Source: Gp6-AA40 sp963818645 | Lineage (GTDB): Bacteria > Acidobacteriota > Vicinamibacteria > Vicinamibacterales > UBA2999 | DNA length: 64,000 nucleotides | NCBI GenBank assembly: GCA_963818645.1 | Contig: CAWFTF010000007.1 | Span: 62,001-126,000 of the forward strand | Direction of reading: 5' to 3' | Shown: piece by piece, positions 18,225 through 27,097 of the stretch | Position numbering within the stretch: position 1 is the stretch's first letter | Layout of the letters: each line of letters opens with the position of its first letter | Notes under the pieces: model-generated | The model's input: the letters and a program-made list of their open reading frames with translations, nothing else | What the model was told of the DNA's origin: nothing | Databases searched by the model: none | Translations under genes and position numbers: made by a program

Positions 18225-19351
18225 TACGCCCACTGCCTCCTGACCCGCACAGAGGCCAATCCAAGAATCGCGACGGCGTAGACGACGAGGGCCACCACGT
18301 CCGGCCAGAAATCCGACGGACCCACGCCCTTGAGCACGATCCCTCGCAGCGCGACGAGGAAGTAGCGCGCCGGGACGATGCGCGTGACGAGCTGGAGAAA
18401 GGTCGGCATGCTCGAAATCGGAAAGATGAAGCCGGAGAGCATCAACGTGGGCAGGAACGACGTGAGCAGTGCCAGTTGAAATGCCACCTGCTGGCTGTCC
18501 GCAATGCTCGAGATGAGCAGGCCAAAGGCAAGCGCTCCGACGAGGAACAACGACACGATGCCGACGAGCACGACCCATGAGCCACGCATCGGCATGTCGA
18601 ACAGCAGGATCGCGGCGACGACGATGCTCATCGACGAGATCAGCGAGACAACGAAGTACGGCGCCGTCTTGCCGAGCACGTACGGCACCGGCCCGATCGG
18701 CGACATCCGCACCTGCTCCATCGTCCCGGCTTCCTTTTCGCGCACGATCGACAGTGCCGTCGAGACGACCGCGGTCAGCATCGCGATGTAGGCGATGAGG
18801 CCGGGAACGAGAAAGAGCGTGCTTCGCAGCTCGGGGTTGTACCAGACACGCGGCTCGACGTTCAGCATCGGCCCCGTCATGGAGCCGATGCGTGCTTGCA
18901 GCTCGTATCGCTGCGACTCGGCGTTGATCAGGCCCATCGCATAGCCGACGACAGTCGTCGCGGTATTGGCGTTGTCGCCGTTCACGAGGAACTGCACCGA
19001 CGCATGACGACCCGACGTGACGTCAGATCCGAAGTTGCTGGGAATGACGAGCACGCCGCGCGCATCATCTTTGTCGAGCAGCGTGTCGATCTCGCGCGGG
19101 CTATACACCTCGCCGACGAGATCGAAGTAGCCGGAGTTCACGAACGCCGAGATCAGCTCTCGACTGACCGCGCTGCGATCGTTGTCCTGGACCGCCAGCC
19201 GCACGTGGCGGATGTCGAAGTTCAGTGCGTAGCCGTAGATCAGCAGGAAGAACGCCGGCACGAAGAGGAGGATGAGCAGCGTCCGTCGATCGCGACGGAT
19301 CTGCCGCAACTCCTTGCGTGCGACGGCCACCGTCTTCCAGAAAGCAGTCAC
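18224..19351 (-). CDS. ABC-2 type transporter permease (YbhS-like)
   Basis: 375 residues, paralogous to the next gene. N-terminal RKELRQIRRDRRTLLILLFVP, a long extracytoplasmic domain, then SIVREKEAGTMEQVRMSP and SGFIFPISSMP before the final helices. Start GTG 19351 overlaps the TGA of the upstream ATPase gene. With the partner permease it should form the heterodimeric membrane part of a tripartite exporter. Confidence 0.9.
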   Translation of the reverse strand: MTAFWKTVAVARKELRQIRRDRRTLLILLFVPAFFLLIYGYALNFDIRHVRLAVQDNDRSAVSRELISAFVNSGYFDLVGEVYSPREIDTLLDKDDARGVLVIPSNFGSDVTSGRHASVQFLVNGDNANTATTVVGYAMGLINAESQRYELQARIGSMTGPMLNVEPRVWYNPELRSTLFLVPGLIAYIAMLTAVVSTALSIVREKEAGTMEQVRMSPIGPVPYVLGKTAPYFVVSLISSMSIVVAAILLFDMPMRGSWVVLVGIVSLFLVGALAFGLLISSIADSQQVAFQLALLTSFLPTLMLSGFIFPISSMPTFLQLVTRIVPARYFLVALRGIVLKGVGPSDFWPDVVALVVYAVAILGLASVRVRRQWA

Positions 19352-20274
19352 GCCGCGCTCCGCTCCGCAACGTCGAGGAACACGTCCTCGAGCGACGGGG
19401 GCACGATGCCGCAGGACGTCACCGGGATGCCTTGCGATTCGAGACGGGACGCCATCGCTGGTGCGTCCGCGGCCCCGCTTTTGAGCACCGCGTGGACGGC
19501 GGTGCCGAAGATGCTGGTCTTCTCGACTTCCGGCATCGCGTCGAGCGCACGCATCGCGCCGACGGCATCGTGTGCCCGCACTTCGAGAATCGGGCGAGAC
19601 TTGAAGATGCCTTTGAGCTCGTCCACCGTACCGTGCGCGGCCAGTCGTCCTGCCTGGATGATCGCGATCCGCTGACAGTGTTCGGCCTCGTCGAGATAAT
19701 GCGTCGTGACCAGAACGGCGACACCGCTCGCGGCGAGCGTGTCGATGAGCCGCCAGAACCTGCGGCGTGACAGCGGATCGACACCGCCCGTAGGCTCGTC
19801 GAGAAAGACAATGGGCGGCTCGTGGAGGATCGCGCACCCAAGCGCGAGGCGCTGACGCCAACCCCCGGCGAGCGATCGCGTCAGCTCGCGCTCTCGTCCG
19901 CGCAGGCCTGCCATTTCCAATACGAAGTCACGCCGGGCGGCCAGCCGGTCGCCCTTCAGTCCGTAGACGCCTCCGAAGAAAGCGATGTTCTGATCGACGG
20001 TGAGCGCCTCGTACAGCGAAAACCGCTGCGACATGTAGCCGATGCGGCGCTTGACGCCTTCGGGGTCGCGAATCACGTCGATTCCACCGACCGTGGCAGT
20101 ACCCGAGGTTGGTTGCAGGAGTCCACACAGCATGCGAATCGTGGTGGACTTGCCTGCACCATTGCTTCCGAGGAAGCCGAATATCTCGCCGGCGCGGACC
20201 TCGAACGACACGTCGTTGACGGCGACGAAGTTGCCAAACCGGCGCGTCAGATTCTTCACCTCGATCGCGTTCAT
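19348..20274 (-). CDS. ABC transporter ATPase (ABC-2 exporter, second ATPase)
   Basis: 308 residues. Walker A GSNGAGKSTT, Q-loop YMSQRFSLYE, signature SLAGGWRQRLALG (an atypical LAGGW in place of LSGGQ) and Walker B IVFLDEPTGGVDP. A C-terminal domain follows from about residue 220. In E. coli YbhF the two ATPase units are fused; here they are two genes separated by tolC. Coupled to tolC upstream (overlap 20271-20274) and to the permease downstream. Confidence 0.93.
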   Translation of the reverse strand: MNAIEVKNLTRRFGNFVAVNDVSFEVRAGEIFGFLGSNGAGKSTTIRMLCGLLQPTSGTATVGGIDVIRDPEGVKRRIGYMSQRFSLYEALTVDQNIAFFGGVYGLKGDRLAARRDFVLEMAGLRGRERELTRSLAGGWRQRLALGCAILHEPPIVFLDEPTGGVDPLSRRRFWRLIDTLAASGVAVLVTTHYLDEAEHCQRIAIIQAGRLAAHGTVDELKGIFKSRPILEVRAHDAVGAMRALDAMPEVEKTSIFGTAVHAVLKSGAADAPAMASRLESQGIPVTSCGIVPPSLEDVFLDVAERSAA

Positions 20275-21599
20275 CGTCCGAGCGCCCTGGTCAGGCGTGC
20301 TTCAGCCAGACGAACAGTGGCCTGCGCGCGCGTCAGATCGAGCTGCGCCTGGAGCAGCGCATACTCCGAGTCGAGCACCTCGATGCCCGCGATGACGCCG
20401 GCGCGGTAGCGCTCATCGACTACCCGGCGCGCGTCGGCGGCTGCCGTAACACCACTCGTCGCGGCCTCGATCGCAGCCACGGCGGATTCCAGTTCGAGCG
20501 CCCGCTGACGCACTTCCACACCGAGTTGAGAATCGAACTCTGCGAGCCGCTCGCTTGCCGCCTGAGAGAGGGCTCGTGCCTGCGCCACTTCGGCATCGGT
20601 GCGGCCGCCGTCCCACAACGACCACGTGGCGCCGACGCCGACATCCCAGGATTCCTGCGCGACATCGGCGCGCGGGAAGATTTTCGCGTTCGGCCTCGCG
20701 TAGTCCACGCCGCCCAGGAACTGAATCGTCGGCAGACGGCCCGCGGCGGCCGAGTCGCGTTGCGCATCGGCTGCCGCCACTCGCCGTTCAAGTGCGCGCC
20801 GCTCCTGGCGGGTTGTGCGCGCCGACTCCACGAGCGGGCCGAGCTGACCGGGAGAGGCCGTCGTTGTACGCGCGAGCTCGCCGCTCGGCTCGAGCGGCTG
20901 GTCGGGCGCGACGCCAATCAAACGAGCCAGCTCCACGCTCGTCACGTCGCGCTGCGTTCGAGCTTCGATGGCCATCATCCGCGCGCGCGCCTCTTGAGCG
21001 GCGGCAGACGACACCTCATTCGGTGGAACGAGTCCAGCGGTGAACCGTTGATTCGCGTCGTTGACGTGCGCCTGCGATCGCGCGACTCCCTGTTCGAGCA
21101 CATCGAGGCTTGCCTTTGCCGTCACGAGCGCCCAGTAGGCGCGCGTGACCTCGAGGCGAAGATCGGCCTGCGCGGCCTGCCGCTCCGCACCCATCGCTTC
21201 GGCCTCGGCCCGTGCCGCACGCTCCAACGCGTCAGTCCGCCCGCCTGTGTAGATCGGCCATCGCATCTCGAGACGCGTGGTGTAGTTGTTCGGCACGTCC
21301 GGATAGACGAGCAGCGGAATGCCGACTGGCGATGGGACCGAAAACGGGAGCACGTGGTTGGTGCGCGTGTACCCGGCGCTTGCCGTCACCGTCGGGCGCT
21401 CGGCCGACTCTCGAATGGCCACACCCGCCTGCGCCGCGCTCTCGCGCGCGCGCGCCTCGGCGATCCGGTGGCTCGTCTCGACCGCCTTCGACAGCGCGTC
21501 TTCGAGAGTCAGTCGCAGTGTTGGCGGGCCCTGGGCCGCCACGCTTCCAACGACGCCCATCGTCAGCGCCGCTGTAATCAGATAGACGCCACTACGCAT
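20271..21599 (-). CDS. TolC-family outer-membrane efflux protein
   Basis: 442 residues with signal peptide (ALTMGVVGSVAAQ). Two long alpha-helical repeats with heptad patterns, each preceded by barrel strands, are characteristic of TolC: LTLEDALSKAVETSHRIAEA begins the first and QRDVTSVELARLIG and AQLDLTRAQATVRLAEARLTRALG end the halves. Provides the outer-membrane exit duct for the exporter. It lies between the two ATPase genes and overlaps both, so stoichiometric co-translation is likely. Confidence 0.92.
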   Translation of the reverse strand: MRSGVYLITAALTMGVVGSVAAQGPPTLRLTLEDALSKAVETSHRIAEARARESAAQAGVAIRESAERPTVTASAGYTRTNHVLPFSVPSPVGIPLLVYPDVPNNYTTRLEMRWPIYTGGRTDALERAARAEAEAMGAERQAAQADLRLEVTRAYWALVTAKASLDVLEQGVARSQAHVNDANQRFTAGLVPPNEVSSAAAQEARARMMAIEARTQRDVTSVELARLIGVAPDQPLEPSGELARTTTASPGQLGPLVESARTTRQERRALERRVAAADAQRDSAAAGRLPTIQFLGGVDYARPNAKIFPRADVAQESWDVGVGATWSLWDGGRTDAEVAQARALSQAASERLAEFDSQLGVEVRQRALELESAVAAIEAATSGVTAAADARRVVDERYRAGVIAGIEVLDSEYALLQAQLDLTRAQATVRLAEARLTRALGR

Positions 21600-22518
21600 G
21601 AGAGGACTCCGCGCCCGCCAAACGGGCAATGAACACGTCCTCGAGCGACGGCTGCACGGCCCGGATGGGCGCACTCGCGAGCGGCGTCGACGCCAGCGCC
21701 GCCCTGAACTCTGCTTCCGCGCTGTCGCCGCCATTGCCCAGCGTCACGTGCACGCGCTCACCGAAGACCTGCGCATCGACGACCCCCGGCAACCGGCGAA
21801 GGACGTCGGCCGCCTTTCGACCGGGCGCAATGACTTCCAGCATTCGGCCCGTGATGAGCGTGCGCAGCCGTGCGGGTTCGTCCATGGCGAGCACGCGTCC
21901 CTGATGGAGCAGCGCGACGCGGGAGCAGCGCTCGGCCTCGTCGAGGTACGGCGTTGACATCAGAATCGTGATGCCATGCGCGAGGAACTCCGACAACAGC
22001 TTCCAGAACTCGCGACGGGAGATCGGATCGACGCCGGTGGTTGGTTCGTCGAGCAGAATCAGCGACGGCTCGTGGACCAGCGTGCAGGCAAGCGCGAGCT
22101 TCTGCTTCATGCCGCCGGACAGGCGGTCCGCAAGACGGCTGCGAAACGACGTCAACTGCGTCATCGACAGCAGCTGATCCCGCCGGCGGTGATAGTCGCG
22201 AACGCCATGGACCTCGGCAAAGAACGCAATGTTCTCGTCGATGGTCAGATCGCCGTAGAGACTGAATCGCTGCGAGAGATATCCGACGCGCTCGGTAATC
22301 TGCCGATGGCTCGTGACCGGGTCGAGACCGAGCACTTTCAGGTCGCCGGCATCGGCGTGCAGCAACCCGCACATCAGCCTGATCGCCGTCGTCTTGCCGG
22401 CACCGTCGGGGCCGATCAGCCCGAACATCTCGCCCTCGCGCACGTCGAGACTGAGGTCGGCGAGCGCCCGCGTCTCGCCGTATCGCTTGGCGACCTTGAC
22501 GAAGGAGATCGCGCTCAT
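21592..22518 (-). CDS. ABC transporter ATPase (ABC-2 exporter, first ATPase)
   Basis: 308 residues. Walker A GPDGAGKTTAI, Q-loop YLSQRFSLYG, canonical signature LSGGMKQKLALA, Walker B LILLDEPTTGVDP. C-terminal about 90 residues (VIAPGRKAADVLRRLPG onward) resemble the regulatory tail of ABC-2 drug-export ATPases. Unlike the other ATPase, its signature motif is intact. Its start overlaps hlyD's stop; the last codons overlap the tolC start. Confidence 0.94.
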   Translation of the reverse strand: MSAISFVKVAKRYGETRALADLSLDVREGEMFGLIGPDGAGKTTAIRLMCGLLHADAGDLKVLGLDPVTSHRQITERVGYLSQRFSLYGDLTIDENIAFFAEVHGVRDYHRRRDQLLSMTQLTSFRSRLADRLSGGMKQKLALACTLVHEPSLILLDEPTTGVDPISRREFWKLLSEFLAHGITILMSTPYLDEAERCSRVALLHQGRVLAMDEPARLRTLITGRMLEVIAPGRKAADVLRRLPGVVDAQVFGERVHVTLGNGGDSAEAEFRAALASTPLASAPIRAVQPSLEDVFIARLAGAESSHA

Positions 22519-23519
22519 TGGAGTTTCAGCTCCGCATCGACGGGCATCCCCAACTTCAGGACACCTGCGCTGTTGTCCACGGTGACCTTGATCCGGTAGA
22601 CGAGTTTCGATCGCTCTTCCGCGGTCTGGACGTTGCGCGGCGTGAACTCGGCGCGCGGCGACACGAAGGTGACTTTTCCCTCGAGCCCTGGTCCGCCCGC
22701 ATCGGTGAGCACGGTCGCGGCCTGTCCAATCGTCACGCGCGGAACCATCGGTTCTGGGACGAACAGATTCGCCCACGCGTGATCGAGGTCGGTGATGACT
22801 ACCAGCGGCGTGCCGCGAGCCACGATCTCCCCCGCATCCACCAACTTCTGCGTGACGATGCCAGCGATCGGTGAGATGACAGCGGCATCGCGCTCTGATT
22901 TCTCGAGGACGGCGATCTGCGCATCAGCGGCGGCGACGCGTGCGCGAGCCGTCTGAATCTCCTCCGGACGCGTGCCCGCCTCGAGTCGCGCCAGCGCTTC
23001 GCGAGCCGATCGCACGCGATCCTGTCCTGCACGTTGACGGGCCTTTGCCGTATCCACTCGCGCCTGCGCATCGTCTCGCTGCTTGACGGAGCCAGCGTTC
23101 GCGGTCAGCAACGCCTGAAAGCGATCGAGATCGAGTTGTGCGGCTGTTACCTCCGCGTCGACGGCTTCGGCATCCGCCGCGGTCGCATCCACCTGCGCAC
23201 GTGCCTGTCGAATGTCTTCCGCGCGTGAGCCCGCCTCGAGCAGGCGGAGTTGCGCGACGGCCGTTGCGCGGTCGGCGCGTGTGCGTGCGATCTGCAACAT
23301 CGTGTCTTCAGTGTCGAGGCGGGCGATCACGGCACCGGCCTCGATTCGATCGCCCTCGTCCACGCGCAGTTCGACGATGCGGCCACTGACTTCGGCAGCG
23401 GTGTGGACCTCGGTCGCCTCGACGTTTCCGGAGACGCGCAGTCGATCGCTGGGTGGAGCAGGCGTGCACGCCACCAAAAGGGCAGGCACAGCGAGCACGA
23501 GCAGACGAGAGACGGTCAT
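22515..23519 (-). CDS. HlyD-family membrane-fusion (adaptor) lipoprotein
   Basis: 334 residues. The N-terminal VLAVPALLVAC is a lipoprotein signal, placing the protein on the periplasmic face. A biotinyl-lipoyl-like half motif (VSGRIVELRVDEGDRIEAG) precedes a long coiled coil (about residues 80-215), then the second half (SPIAGIVTQKLVDAGEIV) and beta-barrel domain. Bridges the inner-membrane permeases and TolC. Corresponds to YbhG. ATG 23519 overlaps the end of the TetR gene. Confidence 0.93.
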   Translation of the reverse strand: MTVSRLLVLAVPALLVACTPAPPSDRLRVSGNVEATEVHTAAEVSGRIVELRVDEGDRIEAGAVIARLDTEDTMLQIARTRADRATAVAQLRLLEAGSRAEDIRQARAQVDATAADAEAVDAEVTAAQLDLDRFQALLTANAGSVKQRDDAQARVDTAKARQRAGQDRVRSAREALARLEAGTRPEEIQTARARVAAADAQIAVLEKSERDAAVISPIAGIVTQKLVDAGEIVARGTPLVVITDLDHAWANLFVPEPMVPRVTIGQAATVLTDAGGPGLEGKVTFVSPRAEFTPRNVQTAEERSKLVYRIKVTVDNSAGVLKLGMPVDAELKLQ

Positions 23520-24133
23520 GATGTTTTCCGCAGCATGCCTCGCACGGAGGCCTGCATATGACGTACGAACTGGTCGAGCTGACGCGGCTCGGCGAGTCCG
23601 CCGCGAAGCTTCCGGCCAGCCAGAACGCGTTGTCGAGCGAAGAAGATGAGGACCGGGGGCATGATCGACAGATGCGCGAGCAGCGGATCGACGTCGCGGA
23701 ACGCGCCTTCGCGTTTGCCCTGCACGATGACGTCGGTCACGCCCGCGAGCACGGCGTTCATCATGTGAAAGGTCGTGGCGTCGAAATGCGGCGCGCGCGC
23801 GGCGAGTTCGCGCAGCATGATCGGCGGGAACCACGGCCTGGCGGCCGCTTCTTCGACGAGCGCGCTGACCCACGAGTCGAGTTTGTGTTCGGCTGATCCG
23901 GGACCGTCCGCAATGGCGCGCACGCGCGCACGGACCGCGCCCACCATGTCGCGCACGACTTCGGCGTAGAGCTCGCCCTTGCTGCCGAAGTGGTAGTAGA
24001 GCATCGCCTTGTTGACCCGAGCCCGGGTGGCGATGCGGTCCGTCCCGGCGGCTTCGTAGCCGCGCTCGGCAAACTCGAGCGCCGCCGCGCGGAAGATTGC
24101 GGCCCGGGAATCACGCATGGTGCGTCTCGCCAT
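23516..24133 (-). CDS. TetR-family repressor (CecR-like) of the exporter operon
   Basis: 205 residues. N-terminal helix-turn-helix: AAIFRAAALEFAERGYEAAGTDRIATRARV followed by KAMLYYHFGSKGELYAEVV, the classic TetR recognition helix. The C-terminal ligand domain resembles the CecR/DUF1956 type. First gene of the exporter operon, so it is expected to repress its own operon until an exported compound binds. A palindrome at 24156-24173, 22 bases upstream, is the likely operator. Start ATG 24133 (an alternative is ATG 24118). Confidence 0.9.
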   Translation of the reverse strand: MARRTMRDSRAAIFRAAALEFAERGYEAAGTDRIATRARVNKAMLYYHFGSKGELYAEVVRDMVGAVRARVRAIADGPGSAEHKLDSWVSALVEEAAARPWFPPIMLRELAARAPHFDATTFHMMNAVLAGVTDVIVQGKREGAFRDVDPLLAHLSIMPPVLIFFARQRVLAGRKLRGGLAEPRQLDQFVRHMQASVRGMLRKTS

Positions 24134-24155
24134 CGCTCGTCGCCACCGGCTGTGT

Positions 24156-24173
24156 TAACCAACCGGTTAGTTA
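24156..24173 (-). promoter_or_regulatory. Predicted TetR operator
   Basis: TAACCAACC-GGTTAGTTA is an 18-bp near-perfect palindrome (one mismatch pair) immediately upstream of the TetR gene, in the intergenic region shared with the divergent epimerase gene. Confidence 0.75.
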
Positions 24174-24270
24174 CTACTACGAGCAGGCACGCGGCAGGCC
24201 TGTCAACTTGGGAGAAACCCCGAGTCAGGGACCGCCTAGACTGGAGCACAGGGACCGGGGAGACCCCGAT

Positions 24271-25173
24271 ATGGGCACTGTCGTCATCGCGGGAGGCACA
24301 GGTCTGCTGGGCACGGCTCTGCGCGAGGCGTTCCGACTGGACGGACACCGAGTGGTCGTGCTCACACGCCACCCGTCGCGGGAGCACGAGGTACGCTGGT
24401 CGCCCGGAGAGAACGACTCGTCGTGGGCTCCGATGCTGAGTGGCGCGACGGCCGTCATCAATCTCGCCGGCACGTCGATCGCCGGAGGACGCTGGACCGC
24501 CGCGCGCAAGGCGGCCATTCACGAGAGTCGCACGCAGGCCACGAGGGCGCTGGTGCGAGCCATCGCGAACGCGGCGCAACCACCCGCTACGTTCATCAGC
24601 AGTTCGGCAGTTGGCTATTACGGCGTGCGAGGCGACGAGCCCGCAACGGAGACGACGCCTCCAGGCTCGGATTTCCTGGCGGAGGTCTGTCGCGACTGGG
24701 AGGCAATCGCCGGTCAGGCGGCGAACCAATCGCGCGTCGTGATCTTGCGGAGCGGCGTCGTGTTCGCGCGGGAAGGCGGGGCGCTGCCGCAGCTCGCGCT
24801 GCCGTTCAAGCTATTCGCAGGTGGACCTGCAGGCAGCGGCCGGCAGGTCGTCTCGTGGATCCACGTGCACGACTGGGTGGCGATGGTGAAGTGGGCATTC
24901 GCCACCACGACGATCGCAGGGCCACTCAATGTCACCGCGCCGGCGCCGGTCACGAATGAGGAGTTGTCCCGAACGATCGGTCGAGTACTCGGACGTCCGT
25001 CGTGGCTGAAGGCGCCATCGTTCGCCTTGCGCCTCGTGCTCGGCGAGATGGCGGACGCACTCGTCCTTGGCGGTCAACGCGTGATCCCCGAGGTCGCCCG
25101 ACGGCACGGATTCGTCTTTCGCTATCCGACGGTGGAATCAGCGCTGAAAGAGATCTACGACAGACCGAATTAG
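24271..25173 (+). CDS. TIGR01777-family NAD(P)-binding epimerase-like protein
   Basis: 300 residues. N-terminal Rossmann motif IAGGTGLLGTAL, then AVINLAGTSIAGGRWTAARK, SSAVGYYG and WEAIAGQA, followed by GGPAGSGRQVVSWIHVHDWV: all characteristic of the SDR39U1/YfcH-type atypical short-chain dehydrogenases. A C-terminal DUF1731 domain (VLGRPSWLKAPSFALRLVLGE) completes it. The reaction is not established for the family. ATG 24271 is preceded by GGGGAG. Divergent from the TetR gene. Confidence 0.92.
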   Translation: MGTVVIAGGTGLLGTALREAFRLDGHRVVVLTRHPSREHEVRWSPGENDSSWAPMLSGATAVINLAGTSIAGGRWTAARKAAIHESRTQATRALVRAIANAAQPPATFISSSAVGYYGVRGDEPATETTPPGSDFLAEVCRDWEAIAGQAANQSRVVILRSGVVFAREGGALPQLALPFKLFAGGPAGSGRQVVSWIHVHDWVAMVKWAFATTTIAGPLNVTAPAPVTNEELSRTIGRVLGRPSWLKAPSFALRLVLGEMADALVLGGQRVIPEVARRHGFVFRYPTVESALKEIYDRPN

Positions 25174-25237
25174 CCCGAATCCCGAATCCCGAATCCCGAA
25201 TCCCGAGTCCCGAATCCCGAATCCCGAGTCCCGGGCC
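25174..25237 (+). repeat. CCCGAAT word tandem repeat
   Basis: About nine direct copies of the 7-base word CCCGAAT/CCCGAGT follow the epimerase stop codon. This is the most regular of the short-word loci in the window and shows the 7-base period clearly. Confidence 0.9.
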
Positions 25238-25304
25238 TGGGGCCCCGTGCCGCACGACACTCGTGCAAATTCATAGCCCAATCGCTACCATTCATATCTC
25301 TGCC

Positions 25305-25823
25305 ATGCCGCCACGAAAACGAACTGTCCCCGCCCGTGCATCACGCCGGCGCGGCGCGAAACCCAGGCTTTCTCGGAGCGCTGCCGCGTCTTCACAAACC
25401 ACCGAATCCAGAACGGCCGCGGCGGCAAGCGGTCTCGCTCCCGGTATGCAGGCCGTGAATACGTATCTGGCCGTAGCGAACGTCAGCGCGTCGATGGAGT
25501 TTCTCGAACGAGCGTTCGCCTTTACACGCGGGGTCGTGCTTCGCGACACCGACGGCCAGGTGCGGTATGCAGAGATGCGTCACGGCGACTCCGTGATCAT
25601 GCTGGTTCGCCGCGGCGATCCAGCGACGGCAAGCGGAGGAGCGCCCGCGCTGTACACGTATGTCACCGACGTGGATCGATCTGCCGCCGAGGCGCGAAAA
25701 GCAGGCGCAGGGGTGACCGATGCGGAAGATCAGCCGTGGGGCGATCGCACATCAGTCATTACCGATCCGGACGGTTATCGCTGGGTGCTTGCGACGTTCA
25801 AGAAGCTCGCGCCATTTACGTGA
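25305..25823 (+). CDS. VOC-superfamily protein (glyoxalase/bleomycin-resistance fold)
   Basis: 172 residues. A basic, Ala-rich N-terminal tail (about 45 residues) precedes one VOC module: MQAVNTYLAVANVSASMEFL, then VRYAEMRHGDSVIML and ITDPDGYRWVLATFKK, the typical beta-alpha-beta-beta-beta units of the PhnB/YdfH-like branch. Two modules are needed for an active site, so a dimer is expected. The frame is open further upstream, but ATG 25305 lies after the tandem repeat and is the best start. Substrate is unknown. Confidence 0.8.
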   Translation: MPPRKRTVPARASRRRGAKPRLSRSAAASSQTTESRTAAAASGLAPGMQAVNTYLAVANVSASMEFLERAFAFTRGVVLRDTDGQVRYAEMRHGDSVIMLVRRGDPATASGGAPALYTYVTDVDRSAAEARKAGAGVTDAEDQPWGDRTSVITDPDGYRWVLATFKKLAPFT

Positions 25824-25960
25824 TCGCAAGCGATAGTTCGACCCTCCGCGCGCAACCCTCTGCCAGATATATAGATAAAAGCTCACTGTAGCGTCCAAAC
25901 TATCTATTTGTCTATTGGAGCTGCGGTCCGCTACCTTGGCAACCGGACCTGAGAACGCCC
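25824..25960 (+). promoter_or_regulatory. A/T-rich regulatory gap before terC with inverted repeat
   Basis: ATAGATA (25871-25877) and TATCTAT (25901-25907) form an inverted repeat in an unusually A/T-rich patch, followed by a third ATTTGTCTATTGG copy. Likely promoter/operator. No manganese (yybP-ykoY) riboswitch core was recognised despite the TerC gene downstream. Confidence 0.4.
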
Positions 25961-26947
25961 TTGGAATTGGTTTTTCCGTTTGCCGACTACTGGTGGATCT
26001 ACGGTGCGTTCACCGGGTTCGTCCTCGTGCTGCTGGCGCTCGACCTCGGCGTGTTCCATCGGCACGCCCACGTCGTGTCGTTCCGCGAATCGCTGGGCTG
26101 GTCGATCGTCTGGGTGACACTCGCGCTGATCTTCAACTTTGCGTTCTATCAGTACGCCTCGTCGGAGCTCGGGCCCGAGGCCGGGCGACAAGCCGCACTT
26201 GAATTCCTCACCGGCTACGTCGTCGAAAAGTCACTCGCGGTCGACAACATCTTCGTCTTCGTTCTGGTCTTCAACTACTTCGCCATTCCGGCGATTTATC
26301 AGCACCGCGTGCTCTTTTACGGCGTCCTCGGGGCGCTCGTCTTCCGGGCGGTGTTCATTGGCGTTGGCGCCGTCCTCATGCAGTACCACATCGTCGTCTT
26401 GCTGTTCGGGGTGTTCCTGCTGCTGACCGGCATCAAGCTTCTCTGGTCGCCCCATCACGAGATCGCGCCTGAGCGAAATCCGGTGATTCGCCTCTTCCGC
26501 CGGCTGGTGCCGGTGACGCGTGACCTGCACGGTCCACGATTCTTCGTCTATCTCGAGAACCGCTGGCACGCCACGCCGCTGCTCGTCGCGCTGCTGTTCC
26601 TCGAGATGAGCGACATCATCTTCGCCGTAGACTCGGTGCCGGCAATCTTTGCGGTGTCGCGCGAACCGCTCATCGTCTACATGTCGAATGTGTTCGCCGT
26701 TCTCGGCCTGCGCGCGATGTATTTCCTGCTGGCGGATGCGCTCCGCCGGTTCGAGCTGCTCAAGTACGCGTTGGCGCTGATCCTGATCTTCGTCGGGCTG
26801 AAGATGACCTGGCTGAATAATCTGTACGATGGGAAGTTCCCGATTGAATGGTCGCTCGGCATTATTGCCGCGCTGCTCGTCGGCGCAGTGATCGCGTCCA
26901 TCATCGGAGGGTCGCGGGAACGTCGTCCGCACGTACACGAAACCTGA
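25961..26947 (+). CDS. TerC/Alx-family integral membrane protein
   Basis: 328 residues with about nine membrane helices. FVLLALDLGVFHRH, LEFLTGYVVEKSLAVDNIFVF and LLVALLFLEMSDIIFAVDSVPAIFA are the paired acidic motifs of the TerC family, implicated in manganese or other metal efflux and metalation of exported proteins. The start appears to be TTG 25961, giving the conserved PFADYWWIYGAFTGF close to the N-terminus. Single gene with an A/T-rich promoter region. Confidence 0.92.
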   Translation: MELVFPFADYWWIYGAFTGFVLVLLALDLGVFHRHAHVVSFRESLGWSIVWVTLALIFNFAFYQYASSELGPEAGRQAALEFLTGYVVEKSLAVDNIFVFVLVFNYFAIPAIYQHRVLFYGVLGALVFRAVFIGVGAVLMQYHIVVLLFGVFLLLTGIKLLWSPHHEIAPERNPVIRLFRRLVPVTRDLHGPRFFVYLENRWHATPLLVALLFLEMSDIIFAVDSVPAIFAVSREPLIVYMSNVFAVLGLRAMYFLLADALRRFELLKYALALILIFVGLKMTWLNNLYDGKFPIEWSLGIIAALLVGAVIASIIGGSRERRPHVHET

Positions 26948-26954
26948 GGAAAGC

Positions 26955-26987
26955 GGCGGCATCTCAGCCATGGGGACCCATGCCGCC
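26955..26987. terminator. Possible bidirectional hairpin between terC and porin
   Basis: GGCGGCAT (26955-26962) and ATGCCGCC (26980-26987) form a perfect 8-bp stem with a 17-base loop in the 150-base convergent gap. No U-tract follows on either strand, so termination is tentative. The rest of the gap (to 27097) shows no gene. Confidence 0.35.
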
Positions 26988-27097
26988 AGTACTCCAACGA
27001 CTGACTCAGCCACCCCCCAGCGTCGCCCGTTGCACGTTGTCGTGTGGACCGGCACGACGAAGCTAGCAGGTCGCGGTCTGGCTCGATTGACGCATCG

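Noticed and set aside
25174..25240. CRISPR array
   Set aside because: The repeat unit is 7 bases in uninterrupted tandem with no spacers and no cas genes nearby.
25824..25960. yybP-ykoY manganese riboswitch upstream of terC
   Set aside because: Such elements often precede terC-like genes, but the conserved core could not be found here.
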